Source: Athalassotoga sp049965695 (GTDB taxonomy: Bacteria; Thermotogota; Thermotogae; Mesoaciditogales; Mesoaciditogaceae). From it: a DNA stretch of 35,900 nt. The position numbers were made by a program, and so were the translations under genes. Location: NCBI RefSeq assembly GCF_049965695.1, contig NZ_JBMFWB010000020.1:1-35900 (forward strand), written 5' to 3'. Shown here one piece after another: positions 7,388 through 17,171 of the stretch; within the stretch, counting starts at the first letter, position 1, and each line of letters opens with the position of its first letter. The notes under the pieces were generated by a model. It had not been told where the DNA came from and ran no database searches. It worked only from the letters and a program-made list of their open reading frames with translations.

Positions 7388-9170
7388 ATTCTTCACCCCA
7401 GTAATAATGTATGTCTCTTCCATCATCTTCTTTTTCGTCATCACGCCTGAGATTTCTTTTCCCGCGGTGCATGATAATTGCGACGGCATGAGGATCGATT
7501 TTGATCTCGTTTTTCGCATGTTTCATCGAAGGATAAAGTACGAAAAATTCATCCGTCTTTTTATCAAAAAACGGTCTGTACTTTTCAATTTCAACTTTCC
7601 ATTCGAAATCGGAAAGGTTTACAAAGGAGACGATATCACCGTTTATCGATTTTTTTGTCACAACGGCATATCTTTCTTTGTCCAAAAGCATGACCTTCGA
7701 TGTGCCGTTTCTGAAATTAAAGGATCCTCCCAGCAGGTGGAGATCGTCATCCGATAATTTCCCGAGAAAATCGCTTTCTAAAAATTGGCCGTTGAGCAAC
7801 GCCGGCATGTAGATGTTTATCATTCTTTCGGAATTCGTAAGATTTGTGTCCGAAGACCTCGCCATAACGCAATCCGGATCGTTTACCCACCATGCATTCA
7901 TGAAGTTTCTCGTGAGTGCGTTTCTTATGGAGAACTTTGCGCTCGACATTCCCATGTCCAATTCGCCTCTCCATTCCGGTGCGGTATCGCAACCTACGCG
8001 CATTGAATCGACATATCCTATTGAGGGAAGTAAAGGTGCCCCGCAACCCAAAACATGCGTATTTCCAACGGTGTCTGCTATCTTTTTCATGCCCATTTTG
8101 TATGCCTCGACGGGCGTTACGTCGAGAAATCTCTTGCCTGAAATCATGCCGGCAAAAAGAAAATCTATTTTGAAAAAGTCATACCCATAACCTTTCAATG
8201 CCGAAAAGATTTCACCCAGCCAAAAAAGTGCGTCAGGATTTGAGGTATCAAGGGCGTATATTTTTTTATTCCAGTTTTCGTACGCAACGATCGGAATGCC
8301 GTTTTCGTCTTTGACCAGAAAATCTTTGTGATATTTAAAGATCGAGGAAGTTTCGGAAATGCTGAATGGCGCTGTCCATATGCCTGCCATCATGTTAGAC
8401 TTCTTGATTTTTTTTGAAAGGAATTCAAGGCCTTCCGGGAATTTTTCGTTTGTCTCAAGCCAGTCTCCTATATCTTTTTCGTAACCGTCGTCTATCTGGA
8501 ATACTTCATATTTCATGCCAATTTCTGAAGCCCTGTTCAACTCGTCGATGATCGAATCCTGAGATATGTTCAGGTAATAACTGTACCATGATTCCCAACC
8601 GAATAAAGGTCTGAATTTTTTTATCGTGTTTGAACTCGCAACTTTTTTTGCGTAAAGTTCAAGCGTTTCTTCAAGTTTTGAAAAATCTTTCACCCACAAG
8701 GTTTCGATTTTTATTTTTTCATGGGGTTTTAAATGTTTTCCGATGTAAATCTTCACATCCACCATTCCATCGTGCCATTTGAAGTACGGATGGGTTACCT
8801 TCGAAGAAAGGAAGCCGGCAAATGTTTTATCATCGGCTATGAAATAGTCTGAAATTACGCCGTCTTTGAATTCCCACGGAACTGGAGAGGCAACAAAATT
8901 TGCACTCAACCCATGCATGCTTTTGATTATTTCTGATGGCTTTACAAAGGTGCACGGCCCCCATGATTGGTAATTGTTCATCAAAATCTTTTCGGACGCA
9001 TCAAAATCACCGATTTTCAAATCTCCGATGAATTTTTGATCTTCAGTTGTGTTTTCGATCTCGATTTCTATTTCATCCCCGTCTTTTTGTGTAATTGAAA
9101 GGCTAACTTCTAAATAACCGATTTTTTCTTTTCGAACCCCGTAATCCAAAGGTTTGCCGAATAAATTCAA
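7353..9170 (-). CDS. galA: Alpha-galactosidase, glycoside hydrolase family 36
   Basis: Retaining exo-alpha-galactosidase that removes terminal alpha-1,6-galactose from melibiose, raffinose or galactomannan oligosaccharides. It has no signal peptide, so it is cytosolic. An N-terminal beta-sandwich precedes a TIM barrel. The nucleophile Asp is in FFKIDF (about residue 336) and the acid/base Asp in RVGCDTAPEW (about residue 395), as in GH36 GalA. It starts with TTG overlapping the lacZ stop as TTGA, with AGGTGGAG upstream. At 605 residues it seems longer than the compact Thermotoga GH36 enzyme. The last roughly 35 residues are strongly charged (RRDDEKEDDGRD) and run into galT, which could be a read-through extension. 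Confidence 0.93.
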   Translation of the reverse strand: MNLFGKPLDYGVRKEKIGYLEVSLSITQKDGDEIEIEIENTTEDQKFIGDLKIGDFDASEKILMNNYQSWGPCTFVKPSEIIKSMHGLSANFVASPVPWEFKDGVISDYFIADDKTFAGFLSSKVTHPYFKWHDGMVDVKIYIGKHLKPHEKIKIETLWVKDFSKLEETLELYAKKVASSNTIKKFRPLFGWESWYSYYLNISQDSIIDELNRASEIGMKYEVFQIDDGYEKDIGDWLETNEKFPEGLEFLSKKIKKSNMMAGIWTAPFSISETSSIFKYHKDFLVKDENGIPIVAYENWNKKIYALDTSNPDALFWLGEIFSALKGYGYDFFKIDFLFAGMISGKRFLDVTPVEAYKMGMKKIADTVGNTHVLGCGAPLLPSIGYVDSMRVGCDTAPEWRGELDMGMSSAKFSIRNALTRNFMNAWWVNDPDCVMARSSDTNLTNSERMINIYMPALLNGQFLESDFLGKLSDDDLHLLGGSFNFRNGTSKVMLLDKERYAVVTKKSINGDIVSFVNLSDFEWKVEIEKYRPFFDKKTDEFFVLYPSMKHAKNEIKIDPHAVAIIMHRGKRNLRRDDEKEDDGRDIHYYWGEEYDGTSTQSYNR

Positions 9171-12100
9171 ATTTCTCCACCTCTTCCGTAAATTGGTTTG
9201 AATTTGAATGCATATGTGTAAGTTCTGTTTGCGTAAAGCGTGAAATCAGGATGCGTTTTCGCGCCCCAACTGTTGTCTCCGCCTACACCCATCTGGGCAT
9301 AATTTATGTGAAGAAAGATCTCCTTTCTTGCGGGCAATTCATAAGGATGTTTTGCACTTTCGAGATCTTCGACGGAATGGTGCAAAGCACTGAATTCAAA
9401 AACAGGATCGCCTGCGAAGATCAAACCGAGTTGTTCGTCATCGGTTAACGTAAGCCATCTTACATCCGTTTTATTTCCCATCTCGGATGGCTTTATGTAA
9501 TTTACGAACTGATCTTTCACTTTGGATTTGTAAAGGTCTATTCTTGCAGACTTTTTTCTGTCCCAGTAATTTTCATGAGGACCACGACCATACCATGCAA
9601 GGTTATCGAATGTTTTTGGAAGAACCATTTCCATCCCTACAACGGGTATTTCCGGTAAATCGTCTGCCGGAATCAACTCAAAAAAGACTGATATGCCGCA
9701 ATGACCGTCTATGCTGTAACTTATCTTGCAAAGCGAAGGATTTAAAGTCTGTATTATGAATTCAGTGTTCACCTTGATTTGGTCTCCGACTTTTTCACAC
9801 TCAAAATTGTTTATCTTTCGTTTCATCGTGCCATCACGCCACGTTGAAAGCCTTTCTTCCATTCTGTTGCCATGATCGTTGTCCGTCGGCGATCTCCAAA
9901 AATTAGGCTTTAACCCTGAAACCACAAGTTCACGATCTTTGAATTTCAAAGAATTCATTGTGCCGGATGTTTTATCGAAGGCAATTTCAAAATATTTGGA
10001 TCTTACAACGAGACGATCTTCTAAATCAAAAGAATCTAACTCCGCCGGTGCATGTTTTTGAACGTGAAGTACAGGTACGACAAAGGGGATCTTAAATTGA
10101 TCGTGACTGACCTCATATCCGGCAGGTGCCCATTTGCTTTTTTCTTTTAGGCTGAAAATAATCTCGAGAAAATATTCGCAACCGGCATGAATCTGTACTT
10201 TACCGTAAGGAATTTTGACTTTCTTGCTGTTAAGTGGTTTGACGTCGATATCGAGATTTCCGGAATTGACGATTTCATGGTTTTCTTTGATTACCCATTC
10301 GCATTTGAAAGCATTCACGTTTGTGAAAAGATATTCGTTGAAGATTTCAACCTCTCCGTTCAAAAGGTCAACGGGTTTGACAACGATATTTCTGTAAAGA
10401 TAACGTACTTCTTCGGCCTGAGGTTTTGGAGTTCTATCTGCGAAGATTACCCCGTTTGCGCAGAAGTCTCCGTCGTTTGGGTTGTCTCCCCAGTCTCCGC
10501 CGTAAGCAAGATATTCACCTTTCCCGGAAGGAATGGGCTCATATATCGCCTGATCCACCCAGTCCCAGATGAATCCTCCCTGCAATTTCGGATATTTTCT
10601 GAATAAATCCCAGTATTTGTAAAGATTTCCGTTGCTGTTCCCCATGGCATGGGCATACTCGCAAAGCACGTAAGGTTTAGGATTACTTGATTTTGCGTAT
10701 TCTTCAACTCTTTCAACAGGCGAATACATCTCGCTTGTCATGTCCGCGACGGAACTGTCTCCTTCGTAATGGACGAGCCTTGTACTGTCTCTCATGTGCG
10801 CCCAGTCTGACATAAGCCTGAAATTCGTGCCGTGACCTGCTTCGTTTCCCAAAGACCATATCAAAACTGCAGGATGATTTTTATCTCTTTCGACCATGCT
10901 TTGAATTCTGTCGAGACATGCATTTGTCCATTGAGGATCGCTATTCGGCACCTTGTCTCTTACTCCATGCGTTTCGAGATTCGTTTCATCTATAAGATAA
11001 AGGCCATATTCATCACATAAATCAAGCCATAAAGGATCGTTGGGATAATGAGAAGTCCTGACGGCATTTATGTTGAATTGCTTCATTAAAGTTATATCCT
11101 TTATCATGGCCTCAATAGGCACATGCTTTCCCGTTCTTGGATCGAATTCATGCCTGTCGACGCCTTTGAATTTTATAACTTTACCGTTTATCGTCATGAG
11201 ATTGTCTTTCAATTCGAATTTTCGAAAGCCGATTTTGCACCCTTCGGACTCAATTACTTTTCCTTCCGAATCTTTTAAAGTAAGAATCAGAAAATAAAGG
11301 TTCGGATATTCGGCAGACCACTTTTTGGGATTCATGACTTTTTGATCAAGCACGGCCGTAACTTCATCCGTAGACGCAAATCTTTTCTTTACGCTCAACG
11401 GGCTATTAAAAACGGATTTGCCGTTCTCATCATGAAGTGCCGCCTCTATTGAAAAAGTGCTTTTAACATCTTCGGAATACCTTTGAACATTAACCTTAAT
11501 TTTCAAATTGGCATTCTCATAACTGCCGTCCAAATCCGTTACAACTTCAAAGTCACGCATGTGGATTTTCGGCGTTGAATAAACAAAGACATCTCTTACG
11601 ATGCCGCTTAACCTGATCATATCCTGATCTTCAAGCCAACTGCCCGTGCACCATCTATAAACCTCAACTGCAAGATCATTTTCTCCTGTTTTGATGTATT
11701 TCGTTATGTCAAATTCGGACGGTGTAAAACTGTCTTCGCTGTATCCGACCAATTTCCCGTTTATCCAGATGTAAAATGCCGATTCGACGCCTTGAAACGA
11801 AATAAAAATTTCTCTGTTTTTCCATTCTTTGGGAATAGAAAAAGTTGTTCTGTAAGATCCTACCGGATTGTAAATTGTCGGTGCATGTGGTGGCTCTGGA
11901 TTTTCGTATCCGGTCCACGGATAGGTTATATTCGTGTAAATGGGATAATCATAACCTTGCATCTGCCATTCGCCGGGTACATTTATCTCATTCCATTTAC
12001 TCACGTCGTAAGACGTTTTGTAAAAATCGGCAGGCCTTTCTGCAGGATTTTTGGAAAGATGAAATTTCCACTTTCCATTCAATAATTTCAGATATTTAGA

Positions 12101-12250
12101 ATTAACCCGAATTCCACGCTTCTCGACCGGATTTTGCAAATCTTCAAACGCACTTTTCGGATCCGGATAGGGCACCAAAGTCGCATGCGCATCTTCCCTG
12201 TTGATACGAAATGATTCTGGATCGTCTTTCCATTCGTTATGATTTTTCAT
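9167..12250 (-). CDS. lacZ: Beta-galactosidase, glycoside hydrolase family 2 (LacZ type)
   Basis: Hydrolyses terminal beta-galactosides such as lactose in the cytosol. The 1027-residue length and five-domain plan match E. coli LacZ. The sugar-binding/jelly-roll domain occupies about residues 50-220. The TIM barrel carries the acid/base Glu in WSLGNEAGHG (about E470) and the nucleophile Glu in VLCEYAHAMGNS (about E531). The VRTSHYPNDP and DETNLETHG barrel motifs are also present. The C-terminal domain has the typical WYGRGPHENYWDR motif. There is no signal peptide. GGAGGAATACG precedes the ATG. It follows the two sugar permeases by 26 bases and overlaps galA by a TTGA, placing it in the core of the galactoside operon. 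Confidence 0.97.
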   Translation of the reverse strand: MKNHNEWKDDPESFRINREDAHATLVPYPDPKSAFEDLQNPVEKRGIRVNSKYLKLLNGKWKFHLSKNPAERPADFYKTSYDVSKWNEINVPGEWQMQGYDYPIYTNITYPWTGYENPEPPHAPTIYNPVGSYRTTFSIPKEWKNREIFISFQGVESAFYIWINGKLVGYSEDSFTPSEFDITKYIKTGENDLAVEVYRWCTGSWLEDQDMIRLSGIVRDVFVYSTPKIHMRDFEVVTDLDGSYENANLKIKVNVQRYSEDVKSTFSIEAALHDENGKSVFNSPLSVKKRFASTDEVTAVLDQKVMNPKKWSAEYPNLYFLILTLKDSEGKVIESEGCKIGFRKFELKDNLMTINGKVIKFKGVDRHEFDPRTGKHVPIEAMIKDITLMKQFNINAVRTSHYPNDPLWLDLCDEYGLYLIDETNLETHGVRDKVPNSDPQWTNACLDRIQSMVERDKNHPAVLIWSLGNEAGHGTNFRLMSDWAHMRDSTRLVHYEGDSSVADMTSEMYSPVERVEEYAKSSNPKPYVLCEYAHAMGNSNGNLYKYWDLFRKYPKLQGGFIWDWVDQAIYEPIPSGKGEYLAYGGDWGDNPNDGDFCANGVIFADRTPKPQAEEVRYLYRNIVVKPVDLLNGEVEIFNEYLFTNVNAFKCEWVIKENHEIVNSGNLDIDVKPLNSKKVKIPYGKVQIHAGCEYFLEIIFSLKEKSKWAPAGYEVSHDQFKIPFVVPVLHVQKHAPAELDSFDLEDRLVVRSKYFEIAFDKTSGTMNSLKFKDRELVVSGLKPNFWRSPTDNDHGNRMEERLSTWRDGTMKRKINNFECEKVGDQIKVNTEFIIQTLNPSLCKISYSIDGHCGISVFFELIPADDLPEIPVVGMEMVLPKTFDNLAWYGRGPHENYWDRKKSARIDLYKSKVKDQFVNYIKPSEMGNKTDVRWLTLTDDEQLGLIFAGDPVFEFSALHHSVEDLESAKHPYELPARKEIFLHINYAQMGVGGDNSWGAKTHPDFTLYANRTYTYAFKFKPIYGRGGEI

Positions 12251-12276
12251 CGTATTCCTCCAATTAAATTGAAAAA

Positions 12277-13146
12277 TTAACCTTTAACGGCACCCGAACT
12301 CAATCCGGATTGCCAGTACCTTCTTAAAAGTATAAACGCAAGGATCAAAGGCACTATGGAGATCAAAATACCCATCGTTATGGCACCGTATGGTGGGGCT
12401 CCTCTGCCGACACTCGTTGTGGTTATGGATGTCCATACCTGCAAACCCAAAGTTAATGGATAAAGATTCGATTTACTTATAACCACAAGGGGTAAAAAGA
12501 AATTATTCCATGTATTGACAAAACTGAAAAGTGCAACGGTTGCAAGGCCACCTCTGACAAGAGGCAAACCTATCCTGAAAAATATCGCAAAGTCCGATGC
12601 TCCATCAACATGAGCGGCATCGATGAGTTCGTTCGGAAATTCTTTCATCCAAAAAATTCTCATCAGGTAAACGGTGAATGGATTTACCAACGATGGCAGA
12701 ATGACAGCCCAGTATGTGTTTATAAGATTCAACCCATGCATGAGAAGGTAAATGGGTAAGACAAGTGCCGTCGTCGGAACCATTATCGTACCGAGGATGA
12801 TGTAAAAAAGTATATTTTTTCCTTTAAAATCATATTTTGAAAAAGCAAAGCCTGCCATCGCGGATATCAAAGTTGTTCCTGCACTTACACTTCCGGCGTA
12901 TATTATCGAATTCAAAAACCATCTCCAAAGGATTGCATTATCATAAGAAGAAACTGTTCCAAGGTTGTTTAAGAAATTAAAAGGAGAGGTAAACCACAAA
13001 GGATTTGTGCTGAAAAGTTGTGAGTCGCTTTTGGTTGAAGCGATGATTATCCAGAAAAAGGGTAAGAGAAAATAGACACTTGCAACAAACATCAAGGTTA
13101 CTATTATCACAGTTGACGGTGAATAAAAAGATTTTTTCGTGTCCAT
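12277..13146 (-). CDS. CUT1 sugar ABC transporter permease, MalG type
   Basis: Inner-membrane subunit of a sugar importer. About six hydrophobic helices are visible over 289 residues. The MalG-like EAA motif that docks the ATPase is DAAHVDGASDFAIFFRIGLP in the second half. Length and the short C terminus (SSGAVKG) are typical for MalG/LacG proteins. The ATG is preceded by GGAGGAGTAAAAA and lies 3 bases after the partner permease stop. With the family 1 binding protein and MalF-type partner it would form a binding-protein-dependent galactoside or galacto-oligosaccharide importer. No ATP-binding subunit is encoded here, so a shared MsmK/MalK-type ATPase from elsewhere must be used. Confidence 0.93.
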   Translation of the reverse strand: MDTKKSFYSPSTVIIVTLMFVASVYFLLPFFWIIIASTKSDSQLFSTNPLWFTSPFNFLNNLGTVSSYDNAILWRWFLNSIIYAGSVSAGTTLISAMAGFAFSKYDFKGKNILFYIILGTIMVPTTALVLPIYLLMHGLNLINTYWAVILPSLVNPFTVYLMRIFWMKEFPNELIDAAHVDGASDFAIFFRIGLPLVRGGLATVALFSFVNTWNNFFLPLVVISKSNLYPLTLGLQVWTSITTTSVGRGAPPYGAITMGILISIVPLILAFILLRRYWQSGLSSGAVKG

Positions 13147-13149
13147 TTT

Positions 13150-14019
13150 TTACTCCTCCTTGAACCCGGCAAAACGCATGAAGATCATAGAAATCGCGAA
13201 GGTAACAAGTGCAAGTACGATTGCCATTGCCGCTGCAAAATTGAAGTTTCCGTAACTGAATGCCGTTGTATATATGTAAAGGTTAGGCGTGAAATGTGTC
13301 GAGACGTAAGTCATGCTTTGAAGTACGTATGGCTCGTTGAAAATTTGAAATGTTCCTATGACTGTAAAGATAACGGTTAAGATCAACGACGGAACTATCA
13401 AAGGCAATTTTATGTATCTTATTATATCAAAATTTCTTGCCCCGTCTATTTTTGCAGATTCGTAAAGTTCTCTGGGTATAGATTGCAATCCTGAATAAAG
13501 AATTATCATGTTGTATCCAATCCATTCCCACGTTACGATGTTCATTATGGACCAGAACAACGATCCGCTCGATAGAAAATTCGGATGCAACCCGACAAGG
13601 CCGAATATGGATTGAAAAGGGCTTAAAGATTTTGAATACATGAATCCCCACAATATACCACTTATAACCGTGGGTATTGCAAAAGGTATGTAATATACCA
13701 GCCTGAAAAAACCTCTGAAATGATTCTGTTCATTGTCTATGTAAAGCGCGAACAAAAGCGCAAGACCTATCATTATCGATCCTTGAATAAGAAAAAATTC
13801 TCCCATCGTCATGATAGAGGATAAAAACCCGCTATCAGTGAAGGCTTTAACATAATTTTCCATTCCAACAAAAGTTGATGGTCTTAAACCATATTTGTGA
13901 AAAAGGCTTAAGTAAAAGCCGTAAATGAGCGGACCTACATAAAATAAGGCAAATAAAATCAGAAAAGGAGAAAGGAACACAAATGGCATGTATTTTCCTG
14001 ATCTAATCCGCGTTTTCAT
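13150..14019 (-). CDS. CUT1 sugar ABC transporter permease, MalF/LacF type
   Basis: Inner-membrane partner of the MalG-type permease. It has a short cytoplasmic N terminus, a first helix at about FVFLSPFLILFALFYVGP and roughly six helices. Its EAA-type motif is ESAKIDGARNFDIIRYIKLP. I start it at the ATG at 14019 (MKTRIRSGKYMPF) because GGAAAGGAG lies 6 bases upstream; the frame is open for seven more codons, but those contain the ribosome site. This gives 289 residues, normal for short MalF/LacF proteins. It follows the family 1 binding protein by 22 bases, so binding protein and permeases form one unit. Confidence 0.93.
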   Translation of the reverse strand: MKTRIRSGKYMPFVFLSPFLILFALFYVGPLIYGFYLSLFHKYGLRPSTFVGMENYVKAFTDSGFLSSIMTMGEFFLIQGSIMIGLALLFALYIDNEQNHFRGFFRLVYYIPFAIPTVISGILWGFMYSKSLSPFQSIFGLVGLHPNFLSSGSLFWSIMNIVTWEWIGYNMIILYSGLQSIPRELYESAKIDGARNFDIIRYIKLPLIVPSLILTVIFTVIGTFQIFNEPYVLQSMTYVSTHFTPNLYIYTTAFSYGNFNFAAAMAIVLALVTFAISMIFMRFAGFKEE

Positions 14020-14041
14020 GGCATTCTCCTTTCCAGTCATT

Positions 14042-15364
14042 TTACTTTACATTAAAACCTTGATTTTGAGCGTAACTCAAAGAAGCATTTTGAAGTTGAT
14101 CAAATGCTTGAGTCCAACTTATCTTTCCACTTATGGCATCGTTCATGTCTTTTGAAGATTCATTGTACACGTAATTCAACCATGGTGCCCATGCAAAGTC
14201 GGTATTAACGGCCTTAGATGCGTCAAATGAAAATTGATTTACATCCTGTCCTCCGAAGAACTGATCTATTGCCGTTGTCGTATCGTGAAGGGCCGGTGCT
14301 TCAAGACCTGCGTAGGATGCTGGGAAAAGACCGCCGTACTGATTATCAAGCACGCATGCCTGCTCATTCGTGTTAAGCCAGAGGGCAAATATAAAAGCAG
14401 CCTGCGGATATTTAGACTGGATCGTCACAGCATCAGTTGATCCTCCCCAGTTTCCGCTTGTGAAAGGCATATTAGGCCATTGTGGTAACGGAGCAACTCT
14501 CCAATTCCCGGCGTTTGCCGCACTTAAATTACCCTGCAAAAGCGCTGGCATCCAAGCAGGTGACATTATACTTGCTACTTTACCCTCTGACATGGCGTTG
14601 TACCAGTCTGTTGTCCATGGAGCATAGGTTGAGATATATCCTTTTTTGATAAGATTTCCCCAGAAATTCACAACTTTTAAAGTTGTTGGGCTATTTATAG
14701 TCTGAACCCATGTGTTTCCCTGAAGTTCCCACCAGTGGCCTCCAGCAGCCCATACCAAACCTATCAACCAAGGTATATTTCCTGTTCCGCCGGCATCAAA
14801 ATTGCCCAGCACAATTTTACCGTTTGATGCTTCGTAAAGTTTTTGCGCATCTGCGGCATATTCATCCCATGTTTTTGGAACTGTTAGACCGTATTTGTCG
14901 AAAACAGCTTTGTTGTAAGCAAAGGAATATGGACCTGTATCTTGCGGAACCGCATATACTGCGTTGCCTTGAGAAACTTGATCCCATGTCCATGGAACAA
15001 AAAGAGATTTGTAATTGTTAACCCCGTATTTTGTAAGATTGACAAGGCCGCCGTAAGAAATGAAAGTTGGAAGCATATCATACTCAATTTGCACAACATC
15101 AGGTGCACCCGATCCCGCTGTAAGAGATGTTAATAATTTGTTGTACTCAGCCTGGCCGGTTCCAACATTTGTCCAGTTGATCTTTATGTTGGGATACGCC
15201 TTTTCGAATAACGCTATTGCATGATCTAAACCTGGTACCCACGACCAAAACGTAAGCGTTACTGCCGGGCCGTTGTATGCCGGAAGTTGAACTGTGTCGG
15301 CAAAAGCGGCAAGACTCAGCAAAAGCATCGAAATCACAAGTAATGGTATAACGTATTTCTTCAT
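14042..15364 (-). CDS. Sugar ABC transporter substrate-binding protein, family 1
   Basis: Exported binding protein that captures the sugar and delivers it to the two CUT1 permeases. A signal peptide (MKKYVIPLLVISMLLLSLAAFA) is followed by a family 1 extracellular solute-binding domain: VTLTFWSWVPGLDHAIALFE at the start of the mature part and PDVVQIEYDMLPTFI next. ASIMSPAWMPALLQGN and SGNWGGSTDAVTIQSK follow in the C-terminal lobe. There is no lipobox Cys. The ATG at 15364 was chosen because the preceding open codons are themselves the AAAGGAGAG ribosome site. The substrate is probably a galactoside from the neighbouring lacZ and galA, which is inference. Confidence 0.92.
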   Translation of the reverse strand: MKKYVIPLLVISMLLLSLAAFADTVQLPAYNGPAVTLTFWSWVPGLDHAIALFEKAYPNIKINWTNVGTGQAEYNKLLTSLTAGSGAPDVVQIEYDMLPTFISYGGLVNLTKYGVNNYKSLFVPWTWDQVSQGNAVYAVPQDTGPYSFAYNKAVFDKYGLTVPKTWDEYAADAQKLYEASNGKIVLGNFDAGGTGNIPWLIGLVWAAGGHWWELQGNTWVQTINSPTTLKVVNFWGNLIKKGYISTYAPWTTDWYNAMSEGKVASIMSPAWMPALLQGNLSAANAGNWRVAPLPQWPNMPFTSGNWGGSTDAVTIQSKYPQAAFIFALWLNTNEQACVLDNQYGGLFPASYAGLEAPALHDTTTAIDQFFGGQDVNQFSFDASKAVNTDFAWAPWLNYVYNESSKDMNDAISGKISWTQAFDQLQNASLSYAQNQGFNVK

Positions 15365-15390
15365 ATCGCACTCTCCTTTCAAAAATGTAA

Positions 15391-15412
15391 GGGAGAGGGA
15401 TTACCCTCTCCC
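15391..15412 (-). terminator. Hairpin between the two binding-protein genes (terminator or mRNA stabiliser)
   Basis: A perfect 9-bp stem, GGGAGAGGG / CCCTCTCCC with loop TAAT, lies just after the family 5 binding protein stop and 27 bases before the family 1 binding protein start. The downstream T tract is poor (TTACATTTTT). It is therefore either a leaky terminator or a 3'-end-protecting hairpin that sets the relative amounts of the two messages. The mRNA-level role is inference. Confidence 0.6.
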
Positions 15413-15422
15413 AAATTTTAAC

Positions 15423-17141
15423 TCATTTCGAATGTACATTCAAAACTATCGCAAGCGCATCTGGCCAGTCAATATTTCCAGCACCGGCGTAAGGATTTTC
15501 TGCAGAAGGCCATCCGGTCAATGTTTTTTCGCTGTATTCCATGAAATCTGTTCTGTTGGTAAGTGTAACGAAGGGAACGTCCTGTAAAACTATTCTTTCT
15601 ATCGTTGCAATTGCCTGTTTCTGAAGTGACAGATCACTCGTTTGAGCATAGGTCTGCAAAGCATCTGTTATGAGAGGATTTGTATACCTTGACCATCCGG
15701 AACTTGCATTTTGTCCGATCGTTGTTGCGGAGAAGGCCGGATTAAATTCGTAATAGTAAAGGTAATAAGGAGACGGACCTGAACCTGTTTCCCAAGAAAT
15801 GACCATTTCATACGTTCCGGTCATAACGCTGGAGATGTATGTATCCCATGGTTCCTGATCTGTAACTGTTGTTATGCCAAGTTGGGCAAGATTGCTGGAT
15901 ATTATCTGAGCCATGGTTATGAAATCGCCCCAGCCGGCTCCGACAAGGATCTTAAACGTCGGTAATGGCTTACCATCAGGACCGCAGAGTTGTCCCTGAG
16001 CATTTTTGGTGAATCCGGCAGCGGCAAGCACCTTTTGAGCCTCTGGAATGTTGAAAGTGTTGAGAGATGATGCAAGTGCTGTCAAAGTTGGGTCAAGCCA
16101 TTCTGCTTGTTGTGCAGGAATTATTCCCGTTGGATTCTGATCGTAACCGCCTGTACCAAAATATGCTTTGTCTTCAAGAGATTTTCTATCTATCGCCATA
16201 GAAACCGCTTTTCTGAAAGCAACGTTGTTGAATGGATATTTCTGAGTGTTCAAATACAGCAAGTTCCCGTTGGAAGTCGGCCACCAGAATTTATTTGTGG
16301 CTGGATTTCTGTTGTACCAAAGTGTGTAAGGATCTATTCCACTGCCGTAATATGACCAATCAGCATCTCCCCTTAGCAAATATTGCAAAGGTTGTCCGCC
16401 TATCAAAGATCTGACTTCTATTTTGTCTATGAAAGGTCTATTTCCAAATTCCGGCGTGTTCATGAAGAAATTTGGATTTTTGACAAGTTCAAACGTGTAA
16501 TTGGCAGAATTGTAACTGCCTTTGACGTAAAGGAAAGGCCCTGCAACAACCGGATCTTGATTGAGAAATTTGGTAGGATCGGTTATCGACGACCAAATGT
16601 GCTCCGGAACTATCGGAATTTGCGCGATCTGGATTAAGAGCGGAGTGTTTGGCTTTGAGAATGTGAAAATCACGTTATCTCCGGATGCTACGACACTTTG
16701 AAGATTGGAAATGCTTGACCATATACCGTTTGTGTCAAGCGCAGGATATTGTTTTAAATAATTAAATGTGAATGCGACATCTGCCGGTGTAAAAGGCTGT
16801 CCGTCGGACCATTTAAGACCCTGGCGAATCGTGACTGTCAAAACCAAATTGTTGTTGCTCCATTCGTAATTCGTTCCAAAAAATGGAGTCATGGCACCAT
16901 TGTAAGGCTGAACAAGAAACAGCGTGCCATACATAACAGGCCCCATCCCCAAAGATTGACCTGATGGCTGGAATGGATTTAAATTGAATGCAACAGGCCC
17001 CCATGTCGTAACAACCCTCAAAGTTCCACCGTATTTGACGTTTGATACCGGTGGAAAAATATTCGTGAATTCTTGTCCGAATGCCGAAATTCCTACTATT
17101 AGCATCGCAGACACAAGTGCGAAAACCACAAATTTCTTCAT
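15423..17141 (-). CDS. ABC transporter substrate-binding protein, family 5 (oligopeptide/oligosaccharide type)
   Basis: Exported solute-binding protein of the DppA/OppA family. A signal peptide (MKKFVVFALVSAMLIVGISAFG) precedes the family 5 domain, with GGTLRVVTTWGP at its start. LKWSDGQPFTPADVAFTFNY follows, and then NVAFRKAVSMAIDR. I chose ATG 17141 because AAAGGAGGAGG lies just upstream; earlier codons in the open frame overlap the operator region. The product has 572 residues, a normal length. In hyperthermophilic Thermotogota many family 5 proteins bind oligosaccharides, and the location in a galactoside operon suggests the same. No matching DppBCDF permease/ATPase genes are present. Its promoter and operator lie 31-84 bases upstream. 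A broken paralogue lies at 19825-21261. Confidence 0.9.
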   Translation of the reverse strand: MKKFVVFALVSAMLIVGISAFGQEFTNIFPPVSNVKYGGTLRVVTTWGPVAFNLNPFQPSGQSLGMGPVMYGTLFLVQPYNGAMTPFFGTNYEWSNNNLVLTVTIRQGLKWSDGQPFTPADVAFTFNYLKQYPALDTNGIWSSISNLQSVVASGDNVIFTFSKPNTPLLIQIAQIPIVPEHIWSSITDPTKFLNQDPVVAGPFLYVKGSYNSANYTFELVKNPNFFMNTPEFGNRPFIDKIEVRSLIGGQPLQYLLRGDADWSYYGSGIDPYTLWYNRNPATNKFWWPTSNGNLLYLNTQKYPFNNVAFRKAVSMAIDRKSLEDKAYFGTGGYDQNPTGIIPAQQAEWLDPTLTALASSLNTFNIPEAQKVLAAAGFTKNAQGQLCGPDGKPLPTFKILVGAGWGDFITMAQIISSNLAQLGITTVTDQEPWDTYISSVMTGTYEMVISWETGSGPSPYYLYYYEFNPAFSATTIGQNASSGWSRYTNPLITDALQTYAQTSDLSLQKQAIATIERIVLQDVPFVTLTNRTDFMEYSEKTLTGWPSAENPYAGAGNIDWPDALAIVLNVHSK

Positions 17142-17171
17142 ACTTTTCCTCCTCCTTTTAGATTCCGCAAT

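Noticed and set aside
7388..7519. Longer galT start at 7519
   Set aside because: The extra 44 residues lie inside galA, and the conserved GalT N terminus begins at 7387.
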